This document shows, piece after piece, positions 44,399 through 60,420 of a stretch of 64,000 nt of DNA. The notes beneath the pieces are model-generated. The model was not told the origin of the DNA and ran no database searches. It saw only the letters and a program-made list of their open reading frames with translations. Each line of letters starts with the position of its first letter. Position 1 is the first letter of the stretch. The stretch covers positions 7,104,800 to 7,168,799 of the forward strand of contig NC_034012.1 of NCBI RefSeq assembly GCF_000346465.2. Reading direction: 5' to 3'. The DNA comes from Prunus persica (lineage: Eukaryota > Streptophyta > Magnoliopsida > Rosales > Rosaceae). Made by a program: the position numbers and the translations under genes.

Positions 44399-45340
44399 GG
44401 TTTGAGATGTGGCAAAGGGTGAGGGAAAGAAAGGAGGGATATAGAGCTTTTTGGGCCTTTTGAGAAGTGTAGCTTAGTCTTATAAGGAAAGAGAGAAATG
44501 TGCACTGCTAGATGATTTGAGACACTTTGTTAGCAGAACAAAGAGATGCGAAAATAACTCTTAGTCAAAACTTATAAAGGACAGGTTGTATGCAGTGCAT
44601 GTGACACTAAGAATAGGCTGGATGGTCCAAACTCCAAAATCTGACATGGTTCATTTTTTTGTGGAAAAGTTTTAAATTGTCAGGATTCTGCAGGCACCCC
44701 CCAGATTCTGTCTAAATGGATAGTAATAGAGATGACGCTAAACCTGCACAAAATCAGCCACTCCAATCACTGTGATTTACTTTCCCTTTATTATGATATT
44801 GTAATTCCATGTAATTATAGGTAATTGTAACCAAATAGAAATGTACTTGAAGACCAAGTACCCACCACTTTTAAACCTAAGTGAATATCTGACAGATAGT
44901 GAATGATATTTTCATCCTTACTAGCCCATTTTGTCTTACATTTTTTCTGTTTCTGCTAATGATCTGGTATTTCATTTCAAGGTAGCTAAAGTTTTACCAT
45001 GTTTTATTTCTCCAAAGTTGGGTGGAGTTTTGGGAATTGGGCAGGCTGTTTGAGTAATTCAACATTGAGGTCATAGAGATGGATATGAGGATCATATAAA
45101 AATTTGATTTTGAGAGAAGGGATCACAAGAAAAAAAAGGGTTTGAAATTTGGGTGTCTGAGACAGTAAAGAAAAAGACTTGTATCATATTCAAGCATGTA
45201 GAAGCCTAGGAAGTGAAGACAGAATGTTGTCATCCAAACACATTGATCAAGGAAGTTTGGCTTAGATTTCATCGATTTGGGGCATGGATTAAGATGGTCA
45301 ACCCAATAATGTCGATATTATGTCTTCATCTTTTAGTATA
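43045..45340. repeat. Tandem duplication including the ZIP gene, right unit
   Basis: Partner of 39070-42180, direct orientation, without the two MITEs found in the left unit. Confidence 0.88.
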
Positions 45341-45344
45341 CTTT

Positions 45345-46690
45345 CCATGTCCTTTTTAGTGATTAATTAACTGGGTTTTGGTACAGACATGCATACATCT
45401 TGCAGCTATATGCAATATTTTAATATGACTCTTTATCCATTGACGACCTAAGAAACGAGAAAAACTTATTTATATCAAGGATGTCGTTATAGTGCTATTT
45501 TAAGTAAATCACTAATTGTCGTATATTTTAACTTTCTGACATGATAATAACTTAATAAGTGATCAGTTTGAGATATCGTCACGTGACATCTCCGTTATAT
45601 TTCAATAGAAGCCTTCTTCATGACTATTCAATTCAATAAACCTAGAGAGAATAGGCAACTACTACTAAAAGCTTTCTGAAGAATGGGTTTTCACTTTTCA
45701 ATGCTTAGAGAGACTAGGAAAGAAGAGAAAAGAGCAACTGCTGAAGTAAATCTTCATTTTGGGATGCTGGATACAATATTTCGTATGTGAGCCTATAGCC
45801 TACACTCAGTTACAAAACATCAGTACATCCAGCTCTTAACAAAATTTCTTTTGATTTCGATTTTTTCTTTCTATTGTCTCGTTTCTTTAAAACTAAACAG
45901 AATAAATAATTAAAAAACAATTATTTCAACCAAAAAAAAACATAGAAAAGAAAAAGAAAGTCAGCCAGCCACCTATGTCAAGAAGGCTGGGGCCTCCAAG
46001 ATGGAAGCTGAGCTAGCCGCATGGATTGACACGCCCATCTCGGCAGACCATTTCATATTAAAAAAACTAAAAAAAACATTTTATATATTCTAAGCCTTAT
46101 GAACACCACAAAATAATATTTTTTTGTTGGTCTCTCAAAAGAAAAAAATATTTTTCTTGTTGGAGATTTTGTGAAAAGTTTAGCAGTTGACTTGATTGGT
46201 GGGCAAAAAAATTGTCCGCAATGTTAAATCCGAACAAACCAAATCAATCCGAATTTTTTATTTATCTTATTTTAAATAACTATAATTTTTGTTGAACTGA
46301 ACCAAATCGTAATAAGTTTAGACAATTCAACTTATCTGAAGCTAAGCTAAACCGCTTATATAATTTCTTCTTAACTTGGGATTTTCTTGTTGGTTATTAT
46401 CATCTACTATTAGTTTCGTAACATGCATCAATCTTTTGAATTTGATGTTATCTTTCTCCCCAAATTTCTCTATCTTAAAAAAAAAAAAAAAGTCACTATA
46501 TGGAATGTCTTGGTTTTGTTACCTAAACAGAACCAACATGAACCGTTATGTAACATTGGTTTGGACGCACCTTGAGATTTAAACCAAACCAAATTTACAA
46601 ACAACCCAAGGGACTTGTATCTGAAGTTGATAAGAACATTTATCCATGTATCTAAGTTTTAGGTTCGATTTCCTCTCTCTCCCAATATCA
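45345..46690. other. Intergenic, no gene seen
   Basis: AT-rich. A poly-A tract lies at about 46478-46491. No frame resembles a known protein. Confidence 0.5.
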
Positions 46691-46703
46691 CTTATATAAA
46701 CAA

Positions 46704-46973
46704 GGCTTATTTACTGTTTCATCCCTTAAAATGGACTCTCGGTCTTACTTTACCCCGTTAAACTAAAATTTTCTCACTTAACCTCTTGAATCTCTAAAAA
46801 TTACTGAAATTTTCTCACTTTACCATTTTCGTCCATTTCCATTCACAAAACCATTAAGTGTCTTGACAGAAATAGACGGAAGTGGTAAAGTGAGAAAATT
46901 TAAGCAATTTTTAGAGATTCAAGGGGTTAAGTGAGAAAATTTCAGTTTCAGGGGGTGAAACATATAATAAGCC
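46704..46973. mobile_element. Fold-back Mutator-type element with 9-bp duplication
   Basis: The ends are ggcttatttactgtttcatc and gggtgaaacatataataagcc. Inner parts (tctcacttaacctcttgaatc against gattcaaggggttaagtgaga) pair too, so the inverted repeats cover nearly the whole 270 bp. A perfect target duplication TATAAACAA lies at 46695-46703 and 46974-46982. Confidence 0.93.
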
Positions 46974-46985
46974 TATAAACAAAAA

Positions 46986-47598
46986 TGCTTAATTTCTATT
47001 TTACTCCTAGAATGGATGTTCGGTCTCATTTTAACCCTTGAAATTGAAATTTGATCACTTAACCCCCATAATCTCTAAAAATTGCTAAAATTTTCTCACT
47101 TTATCACTTTCGTTCTATCCACAAAATTATTAAGTGTGCTGATGTGACATGAATATTTTAGTAATTTTAGCCATTAAAAACTTTAAAATCCAAATTAAAT
47201 ATAACAAACATATTATATATATTTATATATATATTTAAAATATTAGGGTTAACAAACCCCTTTTTTCCTTTCTTCCCCTCCACGGGAGGGGAGAGAAGAG
47301 AGAGTAGCTGGTAAGTTGAGTGTGTTGAGTAATTCTAGGAAGGGTTGGGTCAGGGAGGGGAGAGAAGAGAGAGTGGGAGTTATAGAGAGAGAGATGCAAA
47401 GATAGAAAATAGAGGAGCTAAAATTACTACAATGCACATGCCACATCAGCACACTTAACGGTCTTGTAGACGAAAGTGGTAAAATAAGAAAATTTCAGTA
47501 ATTTTTAGAGATTCTGGAGATTGAGTGAGAAAATTTCAGTTTTAAAGAGTAAAGTGAGATCAAGCAATCGTTCCAAGGGGTAAAACAGTAATAAAGCC
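46986..47598. mobile_element. Second fold-back element of the same family
   Basis: The termini (gcttaatttctattttactcc and aggggtaaaacagtaataaagc) and subterminal parts (ctctaaaaattgctaaaattttctcac against the reverse at 47485-47530) match the first element. It begins 3 bases after that element's right duplication. The flanks share AACAAAAA (46978-46985, 47599-47606). The interior holds purine-rich repeats (gaggggagagaagagagagt) at 47285 and 47355. Confidence 0.8.
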
Positions 47599-47639
47599 AA
47601 CAAAAAATCTACGATCCATGTAGACTGATCAATCATGGA

Positions 47640-48224
47640 GTCGTTTGGTATGGCGGACTGTCATAGACTGGATTAAACCTTGGGACTATCTTGGATTGGC
47701 CTAAGCTGGATTAAGTACTGTCCTACGTTTGGTTCTGCGTCGGACTAAGAAGCTGAATTGTAAAAATAGTAAAGACCTATGTTTGGTGTTGTGTGGTCGG
47801 ACTAAAAAATAATTATTGTAATATTTAAATTTAAAACAATAATTAAAAAAACAACAAAAATTCTGAATTTTTTTAAAAGGCTAAAATTATCTTAAACAAA
47901 AAAAACCATCAAATCCAGACCTAACTCAACCTCCCCATTCTTTTTATCTTTTTTGTTTGTTTGTTTTTATTTTATTTTAAGATAATTAGTTTCATTGCAT
48001 TGTTGGAAATAGGATGGGGAAAAAAAAAACAGAGGTTTTGCCTCCTATGGGATCAAATCATCAATGCAGTGATACCTGCTACGATCCCCCTCCCCCACTA
48101 TCTTCTCTTGCTCCCTGTGATTAATAGATTCATTCTTGCTTCTTCACCTTTGGTGCCTTTGCAAACAGAAGAAGAACGATCAGAGCTCGCATCAACCAAC
48201 CCCAATTCTCTCTCTCTCTATCTA

Positions 48225-48288
<64 letters not shown>

Positions 48289-49371
48289 CCATTGCAACCC
48301 ACCTCCACATCCCTTTTTTCCCCAGTTCTCCTTCTCCCCTTTTGACTAATTTTTTTTAAAAATTCAATCGGGAAAGCTTCAAACAGAGGCTTCAGCAAAG
48401 GTGCTCTCCCAGGAACGCCGCACATCCTCTTCGATCTTGACAAGCTAGTGATTTGGGTTTGTTTGGTTGCAGAAATTAGGTAACCCCATGAGGAATCGGA
48501 GCAGATAGAAAGGGCTCTCTGGGTCAACTGATTGGGCCTTCAATTGGCTATTGTTGTTGGTGTCGATACGGTTAGTGGTGGTGACAGTGAGGTTGGGCGA
48601 TGACAGTGCGAAGATTTAGTTCTGCGATGGTTTAGTTCGGACTCGCGAATTCAATATAGCGTGGGTATTATATTGCGAGCCGCTTTTCGAGCTCGCTAAA
48701 TTAGAGGAGCGAGTGAGGGGGATTATTCATTGCTAATGAGAAGCTATTATCAGCAAAGAATGAGTGAGCCCACTTTTCAGAAGCTCTTTGTAATGGGGTT
48801 ACTAGCCCAAATTACAAGTTAAAAAGGCTGAGAATTTTCTGAGTTGGGCCTCCAAAGTTTTTTGGACCTTCACATTACACACAGTCGAGCGCGCACGCAC
48901 GCACACACATTCATACAGTACAGCTTCAGTGACAGTGACAGAGTGTCGGCGACAGAATTATTTCATAACACTATCTGGGTAACTCGTCTCTGCTTCTATA
49001 CCATTACTCACTGAAGCTCTCCCTGTTTTTGTGATTAAAGTGAGGTAAAGTTCTCTGCTTGATCCGCCTCTTTTTTATATTCTGTAATATATTTGAAGAT
49101 CTGTGAAATTCAACTACATTCAAGTTTGAATTTGCATTCACATTTCGTTTTATGGTCCGTTTGGATACCCGGAAAAAAATTGCGGGAAAATAGATTACCT
49201 CCGAATCTTTCACAGAGTATCAGCATCTGAATTATCAACCGCAAGAAAAACTTTTTTTTAAATTCCTTGAGATCTTGGCTGCTGCTTTGATTAAATCAAC
49301 AATTTTTTTAGTACGTGTTATGTTTGAATGATTATATGTAGTCTCATTTGTATTTCAGCGAAGTGGCAAAG
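47640..49371. other. Intergenic and upstream region of KDSA
   Basis: 47640-47800 resembles a repeat terminus (gtttggtatggcggactgtc, tggattggcctaagctgga). The 5' leader of the KDO-8-P synthase gene probably starts near 48880-48960, after gcgcgcacgcacgcacacac, with an intron ending in tttcag at 49355-49360. No other gene seen. Confidence 0.45.
48227..48287. repeat. (TC)n microsatellite
   Basis: About 28 TC units after a short (TCTA)n run. It generates a false serine-leucine frame on the plus strand and an arginine-glutamate frame on the minus strand. Confidence 0.97.
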
Positions 49372-54142
<4,771 letters not shown>

Positions 54143-55673
54143 AAGACTTGAAGCTACACTTTTGGTAAGAAGGGTGGTAAAACACATTAAATATTTGCCA
54201 GTTTTTCTTTTGTTAGCGATTATTGTGAATAGGTGGTGTGTTATAGCGCATCCTAGAGTGAAAAGAAGAGAGCACATCCATCCTCAATCCAAAAACTGTA
54301 ATTAATGAGAGTGCAGATTGGGGCAACAAGATGCAGAACTGAGTGGTTTGCGCTACTCTCAATCACCTACTCTTTGCCCCTCCAGGCAATATGTAGGTCT
54401 GAAAATTGAGCTGAAAGAGTTTAAAACATTTCTTTCTTGTCACTGCCGACGTATATACTGCCTGATAGTTTTTAGAGAGCTTAACATGATGTTGACCAAA
54501 TGATACTCTTACTGGTTTTCTTCTATTTTATTTTGACCTGCCAGCCCCATTCAAGTTCCTGATATGAGTCTGCTTCTGCTGTTACTTATTTCAGGTATAC
54601 GCCTATGTTCAAGTAATACATGTTGAAGTGATAGCTAGCTCTGTAGGGGGTGGCATTTTGCCACATCCCCACTGGATGAGCTGGTGATAATGTTTGTGCA
54701 GACCAGGATCAAATATGAGATAAGATGCTGTCCTTCGCCGGGCTATGCCATCATTTATTTATCATTGTATTCATGAATTCATAGCAGTTTGAAGGGTTTA
54801 TGAAATAATTATTTTTGTTTTCTTCAATCATTTGGTTTACTTCCCTTTAATATGTGATGTTTATGCATATTAAGAGAATAATTAATTTTGTGTTCCTACA
54901 CTTCTTTAGGGTTTTGGAAAAGGTAGGAATGAAATCATATTTTTTGTCATAATAACTTGCCTTTAGTTTAGATAATCAAATCAATGTTTGTTTGGAAATG
55001 TTTTTAAAATGGCTAAAAAAAGGTTTTAGATAACCAAAACCGATTATGACAATACATTTAGCAGAAAATGTTAAAATGTTACTTTGCCACCTTTAGTATT
55101 TTTGGAGAATCACCTTGAACACAAACTTTATAAAAGTTTCAACATCTTCTAATAAAAATGTTTATAAGCAGAAGTACATGTGACTTATCAATTTTCCCAA
55201 TCTCTCTTGCTCTTTCACCTTTTTGTTAATTTTTTTGGTAAAGTTGCTCTTTTCACTTTTTATCTCTTGTTTTATAACAAAATTGTATTAGAATAAGTTT
55301 TATTTCAAGCGATTGGAGGGGGTTTACACAAACATTAATTGCATACTTGCGGTTTCGAATCTCTGTCCGTATGGAGTTGAACCCTAGGAAAGGTAATTAA
55401 CCATTGGAGAAAAAATTTGGCAAAAAAAACATTCGAGTGGAGAAAAAATAAATAGGAAAACACATATTCCGAAAAGGAAAAAAAATAGTCATATTCATAT
55501 AGCAACACGTGTTCCAAAAGCCCTAATTCTTAAAAACCTGAAAACCTCCCCGCCGCGCGGCTAAGCCTTCGTCCGTCGTCTGCACCAATCCACCGATATC
55601 TCGCCAATTCCATTCTTCTCAATCCCTAACCTCCGGTATCTCGGGTCTTATCTTTCTACCAAGTGTATAATCA
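54143..55673. other. KDSA 3' flank and EFL1 promoter
   Basis: No gene seen. The part just before 55674 is pyrimidine-rich (ccgtcgtctgcaccaatccacc) and is the probable EFL1 leader. It contains ccgccgcgcggctaagcc at 55550-55567, which resembles one arm of the palindrome repeated at 59.5-64 kb. Confidence 0.5.
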
Positions 55674-58600
55674 ATGGCCGATAATACCCGAAATATCCGA
55701 AACATATGCATACTGGCCCACGTGGACCACGGCAAGACCACCCTCGCCGACCACCTAATCGCTGGAGCCGGCGCCGGCGTCGTCCACCCCAAACTAGCCG
55801 GCCGCCTCCGGTTCATGGACTATCTCGACGAGGAACAGAGGCGCGCCATCACCATGAAAAGCTCCTCCATCTCTCTTCAATACAAAGACCATTCCATCAA
55901 CCTCATCGACTCTCCAGGCCACATGGACTTTTGCAGCGAGGTCTCCACCGCCGCTCGATTAAGCGACGGCGCTCTGCTCCTGGTCGACGCCGTTGAGGGC
56001 GTCCACATCCAAACGCACGCCGTTTTGCGCCAGGCTTGGATTGAGAAGCTCACGCCTTGCTTGGTGCTCAACAAGATTGACCGGTTGATCTCCGAGTTGA
56101 AATTGAGTCCCATGGAGGCTTATACGAGGTTAGTGCGTATTGTTCATGAGGTTAATGGGATTGTGAGTGCGTATAAGAGCGAGAAGTACTTGTCTGACGT
56201 TGATGCTATACTTTCTGGGCCTTCCGGAGATGTGGGTAGTGACCAAAATCTCGCCTTTTTGGATGTGGAGGATGATGAGGAAGATACGTTTCAGCCCCAG
56301 AAGGGCAATGTAGCGTTTGTCTGTGCTTTGGATGGTTGGGGTTTTTGTATTCGTGAGTTTGCTGAGTTTTATGCTTCGAAACTAGGTGCGAGCACAGCTG
56401 CTTTGCAAAAAGCTCTGTGGGGACCCAGGTACTATAATCCCAAAACCAAGATGATTGTGGGGAAGAAAGGTGTAGCTGGTTTAAGTAAAGCCAGACCCAT
56501 GTTTGTTCAGTTCGTGCTTGAACCTCTTTGGCAGGTTTATCAGGCTGCTTTGGAAGATGGTGATAATAATAAAGTGATGCTTGAGAAAGTAATCAAGTCG
56601 TTTAATTTGAATGTACCACCTCGTGAGCTTCAGAACAAGGATCCTAAGGTTGTGCTTCAAGCTGTGATGAGCCGCTGGCTTCCTCTGTTTGATGCAGTCT
56701 TGTCAATGGTGGTTAGGTGTATGCCTGACCCGGTTGCAGCACAGGCATATCGAATAACACGGTTGCTTCCCAAAAGACAGGTTCTGAGTGATGGGGTTGA
56801 TCCCAACGTGCTTGCTGAGGCAGAGCTTGTGAGAAAATCAGTTGAAGCTTGTGATTCGAGGCCAGAAGCTCCTTGTGTTGCTTTTGTATCCAAAATGTTT
56901 GCTGTCCCAATGAAAGTACTTCCACAGAGGGGATTACATGGGGAAATCATAAACAACGTAAGTGATGAGGGTGAATTGAATGAGTGTTTCCTTGCATTTG
57001 CAAGGATCTTTAGTGGGGTTCTTTATTCAGGGCAGAAAGTTTATGTGCTTTCAGCTTTGTATGATCCATTAAAAGGGGAGTCAATGAAGAAGCATATCCA
57101 GGAGGCTGAGTTGCAATCTTTATATCTCATGATGGGCCAAGGCTTGACACATGTGGCCTCTGCACATGCCGGGAATCTCGTGGCAATTCGAGGCCTTGGC
57201 CAGCATATACTGAAAAGTGCAACACTTTCGTCAACTAGAAACTGTTGGCCTTTCTCCAGTATGGCATTCCAAGTTTCTCCCACTCTGAGAGTGGCAATTG
57301 AGCCTTCTTATCCTGCAGACATGGGTGCACTGACGAAGGGTTTACGGCTGCTTAACCGGGCAGACCCGTTTGTAGAGGTCACGGTTTCTGCTAGGGGAGA
57401 GCATGTTCTGTCTGCTGCAGGAGAGGTACATCTTGAAAGATGCATAAAGGATTTGAAGGAGAGATTTGCAAGGATAGACTTGAAAGTGTCTCCACCTCTT
57501 GTTTCTTATAAAGAGACCATTGAGGGAGATGTAGTCGATAAACTTGAGAATTTGAAATTGTTTCTTAAGAGCTCAGATTGTGTTAAGAAAAAGACGCCAA
57601 ATGAAAGGTGTACTATTAAGGTGCGAGTCATAAAGCTCCCACCTTCTTTAACTAAGGTGCTTGAGGAGAATTCTGGTTTACTTGGAGAAATCATCGAAGG
57701 TAATGCCCAGACCAATAAAAGTTTGGACACAAAGATTTCGAGGATAGAAGAAGATGAGAATCCGACTGAAGCACTGACGAAACGTATCATGGATGCTGTG
57801 GAGAGTGATATTTATTCTAGTGGTGAAAATGACAAGGATCGGGTTGAGAAATGTAAACTGAAGTGGCAAAAACTTCTTAAAAGGATATGGGCACTTGGTC
57901 CTTCGCAGGTTGGTCCTAACATCCTGCTTACTCCAGACCTTAAAGGAAGGGATACTGATGGCTCTGTCCTCATCCGTGGCAACTCTCACGTATCTGAAAA
58001 ATTAGGATTAGTGGATGCTTGTGGCAGTGGAAATATAGCTGGTGATACATCTTCAGAAGTAACTCAAGCATTGTATGAGGAGGCAGAGAGCCTTGAAAGC
58101 AGTGTTGTATCTGGGTTTCAAGTGGCGACTGCCGCTGGACCTTTATGTGATGAACCTATGTGGGGTTTAGCATTTCTGATTGAGGCTGAAATTGAACCAT
58201 TGACTGCTCAATGTGATGAGGTGGAAGCCTCCCACCAGCAACATGAGCAATATGGCATCTTCAGAGGACAGGTAATGACAACCGTCAAAGATGCTTGTAG
58301 AGAAGCCGTGCTTCAAAAGAAGCCACGGCTTGTGGAAGCCATGTACTTCTGTGAGTTGAACACGTCAACTGAGCATTTGGGTTCGATGTACGCTGTGCTT
58401 GGGAGAAGGCGGGCTAGAGTTTTGAAGGAGGAAATGCAGGAAGGCTCCCCATTGTTCACCGTGCATGCATATCTGCCAGTTTCTGAAAGCTTTGGTTTTG
58501 CAGATGAGCTTAGAAGATGGACTTCTGGTGCTGCAAGTGCTCTTCTTGTGCTTAGTCACTGGGAAGCACTTCCCGACGATCCTTTCTTTGTACCGAAAAC

Positions 58601-58757
58601 AGAAGAGGAAATTGAGGAGTTTGGTGATGGTTCTAGTGTGCTTCCCAATACCGCGAGGAAACTAATTAATGCCGTAAGACGGAAGAAGGGCCTTCATGTA
58701 GAGGAAAAAGTAGTACAGCACGCAACAAAGCAGAGGACCCTGGCTCGTAAAGTGTAG
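55674..58757 (+). CDS. EFL1: Elongation factor-like GTPase 1 (60S ribosome maturation)
   Basis: A single exon gives 1027 residues. EFL1 (yeast Ria1/Efl1) is an EF-2-like cytosolic GTPase that works with SBDS/Sdo1 to release eIF6/Tif6 from new 60S subunits. GTPase motifs are clear: G1 AHVDHGKTT at 15-23, T60 in RRAITMKSS, G3 DSPGH at 79-83, G4 NKID at 133-136. EF-2-like domains follow, including SARGEHVLSAAGEVHLERC and the C-terminal domain (MYFCELNTSTEHLGSMYAVLG, LPVSESFGFADELRRWTSG). Compared with EF-2, EFL1 carries an insertion in domain II and lacks the diphthamide histidine context; a charged stretch VDVEDDEEDTFQPQKG at about 200-215 fits. No introns, and no stops or shifts over 3 kb. The ATG at 55674 is the first in the frame and directly precedes the G1 region. 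Confidence 0.95.
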   Translation: MADNTRNIRNICILAHVDHGKTTLADHLIAGAGAGVVHPKLAGRLRFMDYLDEEQRRAITMKSSSISLQYKDHSINLIDSPGHMDFCSEVSTAARLSDGALLLVDAVEGVHIQTHAVLRQAWIEKLTPCLVLNKIDRLISELKLSPMEAYTRLVRIVHEVNGIVSAYKSEKYLSDVDAILSGPSGDVGSDQNLAFLDVEDDEEDTFQPQKGNVAFVCALDGWGFCIREFAEFYASKLGASTAALQKALWGPRYYNPKTKMIVGKKGVAGLSKARPMFVQFVLEPLWQVYQAALEDGDNNKVMLEKVIKSFNLNVPPRELQNKDPKVVLQAVMSRWLPLFDAVLSMVVRCMPDPVAAQAYRITRLLPKRQVLSDGVDPNVLAEAELVRKSVEACDSRPEAPCVAFVSKMFAVPMKVLPQRGLHGEIINNVSDEGELNECFLAFARIFSGVLYSGQKVYVLSALYDPLKGESMKKHIQEAELQSLYLMMGQGLTHVASAHAGNLVAIRGLGQHILKSATLSSTRNCWPFSSMAFQVSPTLRVAIEPSYPADMGALTKGLRLLNRADPFVEVTVSARGEHVLSAAGEVHLERCIKDLKERFARIDLKVSPPLVSYKETIEGDVVDKLENLKLFLKSSDCVKKKTPNERCTIKVRVIKLPPSLTKVLEENSGLLGEIIEGNAQTNKSLDTKISRIEEDENPTEALTKRIMDAVESDIYSSGENDKDRVEKCKLKWQKLLKRIWALGPSQVGPNILLTPDLKGRDTDGSVLIRGNSHVSEKLGLVDACGSGNIAGDTSSEVTQALYEEAESLESSVVSGFQVATAAGPLCDEPMWGLAFLIEAEIEPLTAQCDEVEASHQQHEQYGIFRGQVMTTVKDACREAVLQKKPRLVEAMYFCELNTSTEHLGSMYAVLGRRRARVLKEEMQEGSPLFTVHAYLPVSESFGFADELRRWTSGAASALLVLSHWEALPDDPFFVPKTEEEIEEFGDGSSVLPNTARKLINAVRRKKGLHVEEKVVQHATKQRTLARKV

Positions 58758-59114
58758 AGGTTGTCAATATAGTCGATGAGTGATTTAACTCCTTCAGTGC
58801 AGAGGATACTTCTCTATATTGTGAAGGGACAATTTTGTAGTCCTTTGAGAGTGATCAACTCCTTTTTGCAAAAGTACAGAGGTTGTTGATATAGTTGTAA
58901 TGTGCTCACTTTAGTATAATTTCATTTTATTGTTGGATTTTGCGGAAGCCGGCATTTGAGTTTTATCTTCTCTCAGGATTAGGATTCTTTTAGTGCTTTG
59001 GTAATACCAGAGAGATCATATTTTGTTGAAGGTAAACACCAATTACCAGCAATACTTGTACAAAACAACTTTGACAGTGTTTATTATACGATCTGCTTTT
59101 GATAATTTCTGGCT
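58758..59114. other. 3' flank of EFL1
   Basis: Probable 3' untranslated region. The phrase agaggttgt(c/t)(a/g)atatagt occurs at 58757 and 58877. No gene. Confidence 0.5.
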
Positions 59115-59445
59115 ATGATCTCACTTGTTTGCCAAAGTGCTAATCTGATATTCAGGAGGCTCATTTGTAGTCCAGATGTGAATTGCAAAGCAGAGTATGA
59201 TTTATATTATCAAGTATTTCATTTTTTGTGTGCGTTTATACCCTCGAGTAAATGGACATCGCAGCAAACAACCCTAAAATAGCACAGCAGGAGTAGATCT
59301 TTCATATTGTGCACATAGCCATGATATCATTATGATGGGATGGGAGCATCATATTTTACTTCATCATGTGTTGAGTTTCTAGTGTATGAAAATTTTCTCT
59401 TTCGATATCTGCTTTGAAGGTTCAAACCAGAAAATTAATCTCTTT
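59115..59445. repeat. Direct repeat A and B, first copy
   Basis: A (59115-59330, atgatctcacttgtttgccaaa...) recurs at 60264-60420. B (59386-59445, gaaaattttctctttcgatatctgctttg) recurs at 62470-62530. In this copy A and B are adjacent; in the other they enclose the F-box gene. Confidence 0.85.
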
Positions 59446-59502
59446 TATTTCAGACCCAAAAAAAAAAAAAAAAAAAAAAATCTCTTTTAATAAAATGGTC
59501 TC

Positions 59503-59980
59503 GCCGCGCGGCTATACTTATTTTGACACGTAAGCACCAAATCGCTAGGCAGGTCGTCTCTTGTTCTTTAAAAAAATCGTACTAGTTTTCCCCTTTTAAA
59601 AAAAAATTTGGTATAGCCGCGCGGCTTTACTTAACGTGAAGCTGGTTTTTTTAAAAAATATAAATAGTATAGCCGGGCGGCTATACCGGTTTTGGAACAT
59701 TTGTTTAAAAACAGTATAGCCGCACGGCTGTACATGTTTGACACGTGGCGCCTAGACGATGGGCGGGTCTATATATATATATAAATAGTATAGCCGGCCG
59801 GCTATACTTGGTTTTAAAAACAATTAAAAACGAATGGCCGCGCGGCTATAATCATTTTATCTTTTGTTAAAAATAGTATAGCCGTTGACACGTGGCGCAT
59901 AGGCGTTCGGCGAGTCTTTTGTTGTAGTATAGCCGCTCGGCTATACTCGGTTTTTGAAAAAATTAGAATAGCTGAAATGC
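59503..59980. repeat. Array of a GC-rich 20-bp palindrome with ACACGTGGCGCC boxes
   Basis: At least six copies close to GTATAGCCGNNCGGCTATAC: 59611-59630, 59667-59686, 59714-59733, 59788-59807, 59937-59956, and shortened ones at 59503-59517 and 59836-59850. A half copy is at 59876-59884. Between them stand tgacacgtggcgcc-like boxes at about 59738, 59884 and 59990 and a weaker one at 59523. Flanking DNA is AT-rich, so the palindromes stand out. No coding capacity. Subterminal repeats of a DNA transposon are the most likely explanation, by inference only. Confidence 0.9.
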
Positions 59981-60004
59981 TTTACTCTTTTGACACGTGG
60001 CGCC

Positions 60005-60250
60005 TTAGCACTGGGATTGCAATGCAGAGAGGTTACTGCAACCCGGTAGAACACTACACAAACTTGACGGGTTCGGTCTAACCCCATCTCCGATCATTGA
60101 CCTAAAAAGCTTTAAACCCTCTTCGGCTTGACAATTTTCAACATAACCAGAAATCATAGTATTCCAAGTTACTAAATTTTTCATGGGCATCTCTCTGTAT
60201 AATTCAATCTTCCCAAACTTCATGTACTCCGTGTAACCATAGCAGTCCAC
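60005..60250 (-). pseudogene. Captured PPR gene fragment
   Basis: The minus strand encodes [20 protein letters not shown] then [20 protein letters not shown] then [19 protein letters not shown]. This is about two units of a PLS-class PPR protein. It has no start context, no upstream or downstream PPR units, and both edges run directly into the repeat (tgacacgtggcgcc at its right-hand reading end). It is a gene fragment, probably carried in by a mobile element. Confidence 0.85.
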
Positions 60251-60263
60251 GGTGCCACCTCAT

Positions 60264-60420
60264 ACGATCTCACTTGTTTGCCAAAGTCGTAATCTGATAT
60301 TCATGAGGCTCATTTGTAGTTCAGATGTGAATTGCAAAGCAGAGTAAACGGACATCACAGCAAACAACCCCAAAATAGCACAACACATGAATAGATATTT
60401 CATATTGTGCAAATAGCAAC
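60264..60420. repeat. Direct repeat A, second copy
   Basis: Matches 59115-59330 with a gap of about 55 bases (the tatcaagtatttcattt part is missing). Confidence 0.88.

Noticed and set aside
47961..48527. Serine-leucine and Glu-Arg repeat frames
   Set aside because: Generated by the (TC)n microsatellite.
59503..59980. CRISPR-like array of short palindromes
   Set aside because: Nuclear plant DNA, spacing irregular, no cas genes; palindromes vary in the centre and alternate with other motifs.
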